The notes beneath the pieces were generated by a model. It did not search any database. It worked only from the letters and a program-made list of their open reading frames with translations, and had not been told where the DNA came from. Shown here piece by piece: positions 8,673 through 16,247 of a stretch of 64,000 nt of DNA; within the stretch, counting starts at the first letter, position 1; each line of letters begins with the position of its first letter. This stretch comes from Nocardioides sp. PD653-B2 (lineage in GTDB: Bacteria > Actinomycetota > Actinomycetes > Propionibacteriales > Nocardioidaceae), in contig NZ_BDJE01000004.1 of NCBI RefSeq assembly GCF_002117935.1, positions 62,001 through 126,000 on the forward strand. The letters run 5' to 3'. Made by a program: the position numbers and the translations under genes.

Positions 8673-9296
8673 ATGGGTCTGCGCAAGAAGAAGTCCCTCC
8701 TGGACCAGGCGAGCGACTACGTCGACCAGGCTGTCGAGCAGGTGAAGCCGCAGCTCGAGTCCGCCATGGCCACGGCCAAGGACAAGGCCGGACCGGTGAT
8801 CGCCGACGCCCGTACCAAGGCAGCCCCCGTCATCGCCGACGCCCGCGCCAAGGCAGCTCCGGTCATCGCGGACGCCAAGGCCAAGGCCGGCCCGGCCGTC
8901 GCCTCGGGTGCCGCGATCGCCGCGGAGAAGATCGCCTCGGGCGCCGCCTACGCGGCCGACAGGACCGCCGTGGCCTCGCAGGCGGCGGCCGACAAGGTCG
9001 CCGACGTGGCGGCCCCGAAGAAGAAGGGCAGCAAGCTCAAGAAGCTGCTCCTGATCACCGGCCTCGCGGCCGCCGCGGCGTTCGTCGCCAAGAAGCTGAA
9101 GGGCGGCAGCAGCCAGAGCGACAACTGGCAGTCGTCGTACAAGCCCACCCCGGCACCGGCAGCACCGCAGAGGCCGGCCGAGGACGAGGGTGGCTCGTCA
9201 CCCGATGAGGCCCTGGCCGACCAGGCGGAGGCACCGCACCCGGTGACCACGCCGGACGACCCGGCCGACGTCGTCGAGGTGGACGACAAGAAGTAG
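8673..9296 (+). CDS. Ala/Lys-rich repeat protein with one hydrophobic segment
   Basis: 207 residues, family not securely identified. A basic start (MGLRKKKSLL) leads into amphipathic helix. Three near-identical 11-residue units of the form KAxPVIADARx follow at about 35-70. A basic patch (KKKGSKLKKLLLITGLAAAAAFVAKKLKG, split by a hydrophobic stretch) ends in an acidic tail. Position beside ppiA/rhomboid resembles that of Streptomyces DUF5324 proteins, a weak hint. GAGAGGAAG lies upstream of the ATG. It is divergent from ppiA. Confidence 0.8.
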   Translation: MGLRKKKSLLDQASDYVDQAVEQVKPQLESAMATAKDKAGPVIADARTKAAPVIADARAKAAPVIADAKAKAGPAVASGAAIAAEKIASGAAYAADRTAVASQAAADKVADVAAPKKKGSKLKKLLLITGLAAAAAFVAKKLKGGSSQSDNWQSSYKPTPAPAAPQRPAEDEGGSSPDEALADQAEAPHPVTTPDDPADVVEVDDKK

Positions 9297-9330
9297 CGCA
9301 GCGAGGACGCCTCAGCGGACTCGCTGAGGG

Positions 9331-9383
9331 TGTTCGAGCGAGCCGCGCGACTGAGGAATGAAGTCGCGACCGGCGTGTAGACC
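9331..9383. repeat. Dispersed intergenic repeat, copy 2
   Basis: The sequence CGAGCCGCGCGACTGAGGAATG then AAGTCGCGACCGGCGTG, written in two parts, matches the core of the repeat at 6792-6845 with a few substitutions. It lies between the repeat-protein gene and the convergent acyltransferase gene. Confidence 0.5.
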
Positions 9384-9393
9384 GATCGACTGA

Positions 9394-10413
9394 TCAGGAC
9401 CGGCCGGAGGAGACATCCTCCGGCCGGTTCTCTGCTATCCAGGCGTCGATCTGCTCCCACCAGGCGAAGAGCCAGTCGATCCGCTCCTCGCGCCCGGCCG
9501 GGATCTCGGCCCGCGGCACCTGCCACCAGCGCATCACGATCTGCTTGTCCATCGGCAGCTCGCGCCAGATGTCGGCGACCGTCACCAGGTGGTCGAGGCC
9601 GGTGTGCGCGACCAGCACGACGTCCGCCTGGGGTGCCGCGTCGAGCGCCGCCAGGAAGCCGCCCGGACGCGGGGCCAGCACGTGGATCATCTGCTCGGCG
9701 CGCTGCGCCATCCGGTCCATCCCCAGCCGGCGCAGGCGGTCGATCGCCCGCTGTCGCCGCTGCGGCGTGAAGTTGCCGCCCTCCGGGAAGATCACGAACG
9801 CGTCGTTCTCGTCCAGGCCCGTGGCCAGCTGCGCGATCTGGTCCTCGAGCTTGGCGCCCTCCCCCGGGTTGGGGGTGATGAACCGGGCCGGGATCCGCCG
9901 CAGGAGCACGTCGATCGCCGGGTCCCAGGCGAGGGTGTCCTTGAGGACGACCCGGGGCTCGCGGTGGTACCACGCCATCAACGTGTGGATCAGCACGAAC
10001 GAGTCGCCCGGGCCCGCGTGCCGGCAACAGACCAGGATGGGCCGGCCCGGGTGCGCGGCCGGCGTCGGGCCCTCGGTCGCGATGGTCAGGCGGAGCACCC
10101 TCCGGGCCTCGCGGAAGAAGACCCACATCGTGCCCTGCACGAGGTCGTAGTGGATGCCCTCGAAGTACGGGGTGCGCATCTTCCACCCGAAGCCGGACGC
10201 GACCCACAGGCCGAACAGGATGACCAGCAGGATCGCCTCACACGTGAGGTACAGGATCGCGACCCACATGATGCGCAGCGCCCGGAGCCGGCCGGGCAGG
10301 ATCGGCGACAGCGCGGCAGCGCCGATCAGCCACAGCGGCAGGGTCACCCACAGCAGCACCGTCAGCGCGACGACGAGCGGCGCGATCACCAGCCGCCGCA
10401 GCGCGCGGGTCAC
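9394..10413 (-). CDS. 1-acyl-sn-glycerol-3-phosphate acyltransferase-like protein (PlsC fold)
   Basis: 339 residues. Two or three N-terminal hydrophobic segments precede a PlsC-type domain. The HX4D acyltransferase motif appears as HAGPGDS and the second block as FPEGGNF, which bind glycerol phosphate in this family. The expected reaction is acyl transfer to a glycerophosphate or related lipid acceptor at the membrane. The GTG start overlaps the stop of the upstream patatin gene by four bases (GTGA), so the pair is translationally coupled and probably acts in lipid remodelling. The exact acceptor is unknown. Confidence 0.87.
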   Translation of the reverse strand: MTRALRRLVIAPLVVALTVLLWVTLPLWLIGAAALSPILPGRLRALRIMWVAILYLTCEAILLVILFGLWVASGFGWKMRTPYFEGIHYDLVQGTMWVFFREARRVLRLTIATEGPTPAAHPGRPILVCCRHAGPGDSFVLIHTLMAWYHREPRVVLKDTLAWDPAIDVLLRRIPARFITPNPGEGAKLEDQIAQLATGLDENDAFVIFPEGGNFTPQRRQRAIDRLRRLGMDRMAQRAEQMIHVLAPRPGGFLAALDAAPQADVVLVAHTGLDHLVTVADIWRELPMDKQIVMRWWQVPRAEIPAGREERIDWLFAWWEQIDAWIAENRPEDVSSGRS

Positions 10414-11258
10414 GTGCCGCTCGCTGACACCGGCCCGAGGTGGTCGTCGAGGTACGCGACGGACGCGGCGTACGTCTCGTCGATCCGCTGCTGCACGCCG
10501 GAGAAGTCCCGGGTGCCCAGCAGGGAGTCGTCGCGGCCCGAGGTGCCCCGCGCGGGGAGCACGTGCGCCTCGACGCCGGCGGGGAGCTCCTCGAGCTCGC
10601 GGATGAAGCGATGCCGGCGGGCGATCTCGAACGAGACCCGGGCCACCTCCCACGGCCGCTTCGGGACCGTGAGCGGCCGATCGATCCGGCCGACCTGGAG
10701 CACGAAGACCCGGCTCGCGCCGAGCTGGACGGCACGCCCGAGCGGGATCGAGTTCACGATGCCGCCGTCCAGGTAGTGCTCGTCACCGACCTTCGCCGGC
10801 GGCAGCAGTCCCGGTACGGCGGCGCTCGCGACGACCGCCTCGACCAGCGGGCCGGAGGTGAACCAGTGCTCGGCCGAGCGCTCGATGCTCGCCGCGCAGA
10901 CCTGGAAGCGGACCGGCAGCTCCTCGAAGGTCAGGTCGCCGAACTCGTCGAGCAGCGCCTGGTGCAGCGGCTTCGACGACCAGAGGTGGGTGCCGGTCGA
11001 GACGGCCCGACGCACGGTGCGCAGCGGGCTGTCGCCGTACACCTCGTGACCGGAGGACCCGGCACCCTTCCAGAGCTCGGTGAGCTTCTCGATCACGCCG
11101 AGGCTCGGGTCGCGGGCGACCATCGCGCCGTTGAGGGCGCCGATGCTCGTGCCGAGGACCAGGTCGGGCGCGATGCCGCGCTCGAGGAGGGCGCGGAGCA
11201 TGCCGACCTCGACGGCCCCGAGGACGCCCCCGCCCCCGAGTACGAACGCGGTCGTCAT
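10410..11258 (-). CDS. Patatin-like phospholipase
   Basis: 282 residues with a complete patatin Ser-Asp dyad. The oxyanion loop is GGGGVLGA at residues 8-15, the nucleophile Ser is in GTSIGALNG, and the catalytic Asp is in DGGIVNS. The protein has no signal peptide and is probably a cytosolic or membrane-associated lipid acyl hydrolase. It ends inside the start of the acyltransferase gene, suggesting hydrolysis and reacylation by one operon. The bacterial RssA-like subfamily fits the size. Confidence 0.9.
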   Translation of the reverse strand: MTTAFVLGGGGVLGAVEVGMLRALLERGIAPDLVLGTSIGALNGAMVARDPSLGVIEKLTELWKGAGSSGHEVYGDSPLRTVRRAVSTGTHLWSSKPLHQALLDEFGDLTFEELPVRFQVCAASIERSAEHWFTSGPLVEAVVASAAVPGLLPPAKVGDEHYLDGGIVNSIPLGRAVQLGASRVFVLQVGRIDRPLTVPKRPWEVARVSFEIARRHRFIRELEELPAGVEAHVLPARGTSGRDDSLLGTRDFSGVQQRIDETYAASVAYLDDHLGPVSASGT

Positions 11259-11265
11259 GGCTGGC

Positions 11266-11610
11266 TCACACCGGTGACGATCCCGCGACCTCGGGGTTCT
11301 CGGCGCGCACCTTCTGGGTGACCTTGTGCTCGACCCAGAAGATCAGGAGCGGGATCAGCCCGGCGGCCAGCGCGACGACGGTGAAGGCGACCGACCAGCG
11401 CAGCTGGCGCGACAGCAGGAACGCGACCACGACGTAGACCATGAAGATCCAGCCGTGGAAGAGCCACATAATGCTCGCGGACTCGCCGAACTGCTGGAGG
11501 CTGCTGCCCTCGGTGGCGAGGTACTTCAGCGGTGCGGCGACAAGGGCGCAGAAGGCGAGCAGGACCCCGACGACGAGCGCGAGGATCCGGTAGGCGTTGA
11601 ACAGCTTCAC
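11266..11610 (-). CDS. DUF3817 integral membrane protein
   Basis: 114 residues, three hydrophobic helices. It matches the DUF3817 pattern of actinobacterial membrane proteins: a FNAYRILALVVGVLL start, a histidine in the LFHGWIFMVYV segment, and a basic tail. Function is unknown. The gene ends 7 bases before the patatin start and follows the SURF1-like gene by 9 bases, so it belongs to the same leftward operon. Confidence 0.85.
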   Translation of the reverse strand: MKLFNAYRILALVVGVLLAFCALVAAPLKYLATEGSSLQQFGESASIMWLFHGWIFMVYVVVAFLLSRQLRWSVAFTVVALAAGLIPLLIFWVEHKVTQKVRAENPEVAGSSPV

Positions 11611-11619
11611 GCCGCCAGC

Positions 11620-12363
11620 CTACGGACCCACCGTCGTGCGGTCGGCCGCCGGCGGCGCGGCGTCCTCCTCCGCTGTCTTCTCCGTCACCCAGCGCCACCA
11701 GATGAACGCCGCGAAGGCGCCGAAGAACCACCACTCGATCGCGTAGAGCAGGTTGCGGATGCCGGTGAAGGTGCCGGCGTCGGGCAGCTGCTCCAGGGTG
11801 GCCGCCGCGAGCCCCGGCTCGGGCTGCTGAGCCACGCCGTAGGCCCCGTATAGGTCCTGGTCGACGTGCTGGATGACGTCGGCGATGCGCAGCTGCGGGA
11901 GCACGTCGTCGCTGGGGTCGGTGTCGGTCTCGCCACTCCCCTCCGGGGGCTGCAGCCAGGCGACCACGTGGGCCTCCCCGGTCGGCGGCGCGGGTGCGTC
12001 CCCGGGGTCGGCCACCCAGCCGCGGACCACCGGCAGCGCGGGCGCGTCGGCACCCCCGACGGCCAGCGGCGTGACGACCCAGTAGCCGTCCTGGCCGTCG
12101 TGCACCCGCCCCGAGACATAGACCGTGCCTGCAGGCACCCAGGTGCCGGACACCTCGACCGGCTGCCCGACCTGGGTCCCCGGGAACGGGTCGTCGGGGC
12201 CGATCACGTCGGCGATCGGCTCGGGGTCGCGGCTGGTCAGGTCGGCCGCCTCCGCGGTGCGGTGCGCCTGCCAGGCGTCGTACTGCCACAGGCCGAGCCC
12301 GACCGCGGTGCCGACGAGGACCACGGCCAGGAGGTGTGCGCCCCAGAACCGCGGAGCGAGCAT
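11620..12363 (-). CDS. SURF1 family protein
   Basis: About 247 residues with the SURF1 layout: an N-terminal membrane helix (LLAVVLVGTAVGLGLWQYDAWQ), a long extracytoplasmic domain with VSGTWVPAGTVYVSGR and VVRGWV stretches, and a second helix near the C-terminus (IEWWFFGAFAAFIWW). SURF1 proteins help cytochrome c oxidase assembly in other bacteria; the role in actinobacteria is less clear. The start is either ATG at 12363 or GTG three codons upstream. It heads a leftward operon with DUF3817, patatin and acyltransferase genes. Confidence 0.88.
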   Translation of the reverse strand: MLAPRFWGAHLLAVVLVGTAVGLGLWQYDAWQAHRTAEAADLTSRDPEPIADVIGPDDPFPGTQVGQPVEVSGTWVPAGTVYVSGRVHDGQDGYWVVTPLAVGGADAPALPVVRGWVADPGDAPAPPTGEAHVVAWLQPPEGSGETDTDPSDDVLPQLRIADVIQHVDQDLYGAYGVAQQPEPGLAAATLEQLPDAGTFTGIRNLLYAIEWWFFGAFAAFIWWRWVTEKTAEEDAAPPAADRTTVGP

Positions 12364-12410
12364 TCTGGGCACGTCCTCAGCGTACGGCGCACCGCGGCAC
12401 GCGCTCCGCC

Positions 12411-12448
12411 CGGTGGTTGAAGAAGGCGCGCAGCGCTGTCTCGAGACC
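12411..12448. repeat. Dispersed intergenic repeat of the GGTGGTTGA...CTCGAGACC type
   Basis: The block starts GGTGGTTGAAGAAGG and ends TCTCGAGACC, enclosing CGCGCAGCGCTG. Elements of this look are common between Nocardioides genes (recalled, not searched). It lies between divergent genes and encodes nothing. Confidence 0.45.
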
Positions 12449-12476
12449 CCCGCAGCCCGCGCTACTCGTGGCTCAC

Positions 12477-12495
12477 TGGTCATACCTCTTGACCA
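12477..12495. promoter_or_regulatory. Inverted repeat TGGTCA-N7-TGACCA upstream of the GntR gene
   Basis: A perfect 6-bp inverted repeat with 7-base spacer lies 30 bases before the GntR-family start. FadR-type regulators bind TGGTC-like half-sites, so autoregulation is plausible. It could also serve the divergent SURF1 operon. Confidence 0.5.
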
Positions 12496-12524
12496 ATGAC
12501 CGGCCTCGACCTACGGTGAAGCGC

Positions 12525-13253
12525 ATGCCACTGCAGCCCGTGACCCGCCGCTCCGTGCCCGACGAGGTCTTCGACCAGGTGCTCGCCGAGGTCGTCGACG
12601 GCGAGATCGAGGCCGGGGAGGCGCTGCCCAGCGAGCGTCGCCTCGCCGAGGTGCTGGGCGTCTCGCGGCCCGCCGTGCGCGAGGCCCTCCAGCGGATGGC
12701 GCAGACCCGGCTGCTCGACGTCCGGCACGGAGGAGCCACCACGGTCCGCGACTTCCGCAGGTTCGGCGGCCTCGACCTGCTCCCCCGGCTGCTGGTGCGC
12801 AAGGGCGACCTCGACCCCGCGGTCGCCCGGAGCATCCTCGAGGCCCGGCTCGTGGTCGGCCCCGGCGTCGCGGCGCTAGCCGCCGAGCGCGGCGGCCCCG
12901 CGCTGGAGGCGCTGCTCACCGGCACCGTCGACGCGCTGGGCGCGACCAACGACGGCGTCGAGCAGCAGCTGCACGCCCTGACGTTCTGGGACCAGGTCGT
13001 CGACGCCGCCGACTCGATGGTCTTCCGGCTGATGTTCAACAGCCTGCGCGCGGCCTACGAGCCCGCGCTGGTGGCGCTCGCGCCGCTGATGGCCGAGGAG
13101 GTCGGCCAGGTCGGCGCCTACCGGCTGCTGACCTCCGCGATCGGTGCCGGAGACCCCGAGACCGCCCGGGCCGCGGCCGACCGCGTGCTCCGGCCGGCCA
13201 CCACCAGCCTGCTCACCGCCCTTGCCGCACTCACCTCGGAGGAGTCGCCATGA
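12525..13253 (+). CDS. GntR/FadR family transcriptional regulator
   Basis: 242 residues. An N-terminal winged helix at about 10-75 contains the GntR signature (LPSERRLAEVLGVSRPAVREAL). An all-helical FCD-type effector domain follows. This subfamily normally binds acyl-CoA or small carboxylates and represses metabolic genes. The stop overlaps the next ATG by four bases (ATGA), so the fatty-acid-hydroxylase-type gene is its likely partner and target. The inverted repeat at 12477-12495 is a candidate operator. Confidence 0.9.
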   Translation: MPLQPVTRRSVPDEVFDQVLAEVVDGEIEAGEALPSERRLAEVLGVSRPAVREALQRMAQTRLLDVRHGGATTVRDFRRFGGLDLLPRLLVRKGDLDPAVARSILEARLVVGPGVAALAAERGGPALEALLTGTVDALGATNDGVEQQLHALTFWDQVVDAADSMVFRLMFNSLRAAYEPALVALAPLMAEEVGQVGAYRLLTSAIGAGDPETARAAADRVLRPATTSLLTALAALTSEESP

Positions 13254-13975
13254 CCAAGGCAGCGCCCGACATCGAGAAGCTCGCCGCACAGCGGCTCGCG
13301 GCCGACGAGGAGCAGATCACCGGCTCCCGTCGCACCAACGTCTCGCTCGGGCGGGCCTGGCGCTCGTTCTGGCGGGCGCCGAGCCCGTGGCTGATCGCGT
13401 CGTTCCTGCTCGCCTCCGTGGCCGGCCGCGTGGTGGTCGGCCGGGGCTCCTGGTGGGAGCTCGCGATCCCGGCGGCGCTGGTCGCCCTCTTCCCGGTCAT
13501 CGAGTGGGTCATCCACGTCTGCATCCTGCACTGGCGACCGCGCCGGCTCGGCCCGGTCGAGGTCGACTCGCTGCTGGCCCGCAAGCACCGTGAGCACCAC
13601 GCCGACCCGCGCGACAGCCCGCTGGTCTTCATCCCGTGGCAGGCGCTCGCCTGGCTGCTCCCGGCGTACGTCGCGGTCGCGTGGCTGGTGATGCCGACGA
13701 CCGCGAGCGCGCTCTCGCTGCTGGTGTCGGTCTACGGCATCAAGTTCGGCTACGAGTGGACCCACTACCTCGTGCACAGCGACTACCGGCCGCAGTCGCG
13801 GTGGTTCCGCTCGGTGTGGCGCAACCACCGGCTGCACCACTACAAGAACGAGCACTACTGGTTCACGGTCACCTCGGCCGGCACGGCCGACCGGCTGTTC
13901 GGCACCCACCCCGACCCGGCGTCGGTGAAGACGTCACCGACCGTGCGGTCACTGCACTCCCGCGAGGGGCTCTAG
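13250..13975 (+). CDS. Sterol desaturase/fatty acid hydroxylase superfamily membrane protein
   Basis: 241 residues, about four membrane helices. The di-iron ligand pattern of the superfamily is present: HxxxxH as HVCILH, HxxHH as HREHH, and a second set in HYLVH, NHRLHH and KNEHYWF. It should hydroxylate or desaturate a lipid at the membrane with O2 and an electron donor. The substrate is unknown. It overlaps the GntR gene by four bases. Its last bases overlap the convergent secreted-protein gene by four bases. Confidence 0.87.
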   Translation: MTKAAPDIEKLAAQRLAADEEQITGSRRTNVSLGRAWRSFWRAPSPWLIASFLLASVAGRVVVGRGSWWELAIPAALVALFPVIEWVIHVCILHWRPRRLGPVEVDSLLARKHREHHADPRDSPLVFIPWQALAWLLPAYVAVAWLVMPTTASALSLLVSVYGIKFGYEWTHYLVHSDYRPQSRWFRSVWRNHRLHHYKNEHYWFTVTSAGTADRLFGTHPDPASVKTSPTVRSLHSREGL

Positions 13976-14955
13976 CCCCTCGTGACGACCAGGGTCCGCG
14001 ACGGGGCGGTCGAGGCCTTGAAGACACGCGTGCCGGCGTACGTCGACACGATCTGGTAGGTCCCGGGCTTCAACGCCGGCAGCCGGACCGACATCCGGCC
14101 GTTGCGCAGCGCCCGCGTCACGCTCCAGTCGCCGACGCTCACCGTAGCCCGGCCCGTGACGATCATGTTCTTGGCGGTGGCGTCGACCCGCGCGACTCCC
14201 CGTTGGGCCGTGGTGATCGATGACCTGAGCAGGCGCGTGAAGGTCGAGGTCGGCACCTTGCCGACCTCGACCGACTTCGTGGAGCGGGGCGTGACGGGTT
14301 GGCCCGTCAGCTCCGCGAACTGCGCACCCGCCAGGCCAAGGTAGGACAACCGGGCCGCGATCCTCGACCCCACGTCGTGGGACGTGGGGAGGTACGTCGT
14401 GTCGTGCGCGCCCGAGATCGGCGTGCCGTCGCGGAGCCACTCGATCGTCGGGCTGAAGGCCCCGCCACCGACGGCCCCGAGGTAGGTGAGCATGGAGGTG
14501 AGCCCGGCGGAGTACTCGAGGACGAGCGGGGTGCCGACCCGTCCGCTGCCCGCCAGGCTCATCGGCCTCGCTGCCGCGAGCTCGACGTCGGTCTCGTGGC
14601 CCTCCACCACGACCAGGGATCCGTCGGGGTGCGCCACTCCCGTCCCGATCGAGAGGTAGTCGCACGGGTCAATGCCTGCGCAGAGGACCCCGCCCCACGG
14701 CGACAGGCTGAGCACGGCGTAGTCACCCGGAGGCAGTTCCACCGAGTTCTCGGACACCTGTTGCACCTGGGCCCCGAAGCCGCCGACGTCGGACATGACC
14801 AGGATCGCTCCCGGCATCGGGTCGCCGTGCTCGTCGACCACGTGGATGTTCAGGGTTCCGGTCCCGGCCGCCTGGGCCGGGGGCGCGGCGCCCAGGCCAG
14901 CACCGAGAGCGGTGACCACGGCGGCAAGAGCGGCGAGAGCGCGGACGGGTCGCAC
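13972..14955 (-). CDS. Secreted protein with carboxypeptidase-regulatory-like domains
   Basis: About 327 residues. A clear Sec signal peptide (VRPVRALAALAAVVTALGAG, then APPAQAAG) precedes a beta-rich protein. The first domain (TLNIHVVDEHGDPMPGAILV) looks like a carboxypeptidase regulatory-like or SpaA-type fold. A central part (PTIEWLRDGTPISGA, TTYLPTS) resembles Ig-like surface domains, and the last part (TVSVGDWSVTR, PGTYQIVSTYAG) another beta-sandwich. Probably surface or extracellular; no enzyme motif is visible. The GTG has AAAGGA upstream. Confidence 0.75.
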   Translation of the reverse strand: MRPVRALAALAAVVTALGAGLGAAPPAQAAGTGTLNIHVVDEHGDPMPGAILVMSDVGGFGAQVQQVSENSVELPPGDYAVLSLSPWGGVLCAGIDPCDYLSIGTGVAHPDGSLVVVEGHETDVELAAARPMSLAGSGRVGTPLVLEYSAGLTSMLTYLGAVGGGAFSPTIEWLRDGTPISGAHDTTYLPTSHDVGSRIAARLSYLGLAGAQFAELTGQPVTPRSTKSVEVGKVPTSTFTRLLRSSITTAQRGVARVDATAKNMIVTGRATVSVGDWSVTRALRNGRMSVRLPALKPGTYQIVSTYAGTRVFKASTAPSRTLVVTRG

Positions 14956-15052
14956 GGGAGTCCTTTCGCAGGAGGCCCGAGACGATTGCCGGCAGGCTAG
15001 TCGGCTTCGCTCGATCCCGCTCCCCCATGTCTGGACACGGCAGGATGCGGTC

Positions 15053-15847
15053 ATGACCGTCCACCACCTCAACTGCGCGACCATGCACCCCGTCGGTTCG
15101 TTCGGCGGGCGGGTGGCACCGGCCGCGATGGTCGCCCACTGCCTGCTCGTCGAGCGCGCGGGCGGTCTCCTCCTCGTCGACACCGGCTTCGGCACCGCCG
15201 ACGTGGCCGACCCGAAGCGCCTCGGCCAGCCCTTCCGGGCGATCGTCCGGCCCGAGCTCCGACAGTCGGAGACCGCGCTCGCCCAGGTGCAGGCGCTCGG
15301 GTACGACGCCGCCGACGTCACCGACATCGCGCTCACCCACCTCGACCTCGACCACGTCGGCGGTCTCGCCGACTTCCCGCACGCCCGGGTGCACGTCTTC
15401 ACCGACGAGCTCGAGGCGGCGCTGCACCCGACGTTCCAGGAGAAGGCCCGCTACCTCCCGGTGCAGCGGGCGCACGGACCCGACTGGGTGCGCCACGACG
15501 TGCCCGGCGACACGTGGTTCGGCTTCGACTCGGTGAGCGCGCTCGCCGACGACGTGCTCCTGATCCCGCTGCAGGGTCACACCCGCGGGCACTGCGGCGT
15601 CGCCGTACGACGGGCCGAGGGCGGCTGGCTGCTGCACGCCGGCGACTCCTACTTCCACTCCTCCGAGAAGCTGACGCCGCCCGCGCCGCCGGTCGGGCTG
15701 CGCGTCTTCCAGGTCCTGATGGGCGTGGACAACAAGCGCCGGCGGGCCAACCAGGAGCGCCTGCGCGAGCTGCACCGCTCGCACTCCGAGGACGTCACGA
15801 TCTTCTGTGCGCACGACGGTGACGAGTTCGCGGCGCTCTCGGGTTGA
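15053..15847 (+). CDS. MBL-fold metallohydrolase
   Basis: 264 residues, no signal peptide. The metallo-beta-lactamase HxHxDH motif is seen as THLDLDHVGG; further metal ligands are in QGHTRGHCG and HAGDSYFH. The MAVxHCLL-type N-terminus and two-metal site resemble quorum-quenching lactonases and related hydrolases, but specificity cannot be inferred. It starts at the ATG just after the divergent secreted-protein promoter region. A 4 x 32-bp tandem repeat lies directly downstream. Confidence 0.88.
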   Translation: MTVHHLNCATMHPVGSFGGRVAPAAMVAHCLLVERAGGLLLVDTGFGTADVADPKRLGQPFRAIVRPELRQSETALAQVQALGYDAADVTDIALTHLDLDHVGGLADFPHARVHVFTDELEAALHPTFQEKARYLPVQRAHGPDWVRHDVPGDTWFGFDSVSALADDVLLIPLQGHTRGHCGVAVRRAEGGWLLHAGDSYFHSSEKLTPPAPPVGLRVFQVLMGVDNKRRRANQERLRELHRSHSEDVTIFCAHDGDEFAALSG

Positions 15848-15855
15848 GGTCGCCC

Positions 15856-15983
15856 GGCACGCGCGGGGATCGCCGAGCCGTCGCTTCGGCACGCGCGGGG
15901 ATCGCCGAGCCGTCGCTTCGGCACGCGCGGGGATCGCCGAGCCGTCGCTTCGGCACGCGCGGGGATCGCCGAGCCGTCGCTTC
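15856..15983. repeat. Four tandem copies of a 32-bp repeat
   Basis: Identical units start at 15856, 15888, 15920 and 15952, each beginning GGCACGCGCGGGGATCGCC and ending GAGCCGTCGCTTC; a fifth partial unit follows. The period is not a multiple of three and no gene uses it. There are no spacers, so it is not a CRISPR. It lies about 80 bp from the tRNA attachment site. Confidence 0.9.
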
Positions 15984-16060
15984 GGCACGGCGCGGGCGCT
16001 GCGCGCCGGAGATGCAGAACCGACGGCTCGGCTCCGTTCACACCGGGCCTGTTCCCGTTG

Positions 16061-16107
16061 TGGAGCCTAGGGGACTCGAACCCCTAACCCCCTGCTTGCA
16101 AAGCAGG
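16061..16107 (-). other. Attachment site: 3' fragment of tRNA-Ala(TGC)
   Basis: Read on the minus strand, this is the anticodon arm (CCTGC TTTGCAA GCAGG, anticodon TGC), variable loop, T-arm (AGGGGTTCGAGTCCCCT) and 3' acceptor half (AGGCTCCA) of tRNA-Ala. The expected 5' half is missing: the bases beyond the anticodon stem give no D-arm and no GGAGCCT-type acceptor strand. With an integrase about 140 bp further, this is best read as the duplicated tRNA 3' end left at one boundary of an integrated element. Confidence 0.75.
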
Positions 16108-16187
16108 GTGATCCATGCTCCCACACTCGCGGTAGATCCCTCTGACCTTGCGTTTTGGGGACAGAGGTAGACATGGGTGCCCGTCTA

Positions 16188-16226
16188 TCTGGCACCACTC
16201 TGGCACCGCTTGAGGTATTCTGGCAT
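16188..16226. repeat. Three TCTGGCA(C/T) direct repeats upstream of the integrase
   Basis: TCTGGCAC at 16188 and 16199 and TCTGGCAT at 16219 lie between the tRNA fragment and the integrase start. Spaced short direct repeats here could be integrase arm-binding sites; this is inference. Confidence 0.4.
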
Positions 16227-16247
16227 CGGCCGAAAGGGGTGGCGATC

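Noticed and set aside
15856..15983. CRISPR array
   Set aside because: The 32-bp units are directly adjacent with no variable spacers and no cas genes are near.
16061..16136. Complete tRNA-Ala gene
   Set aside because: No D-arm and no 5' acceptor strand complementary to AGGCTCC exist beyond the anticodon stem.
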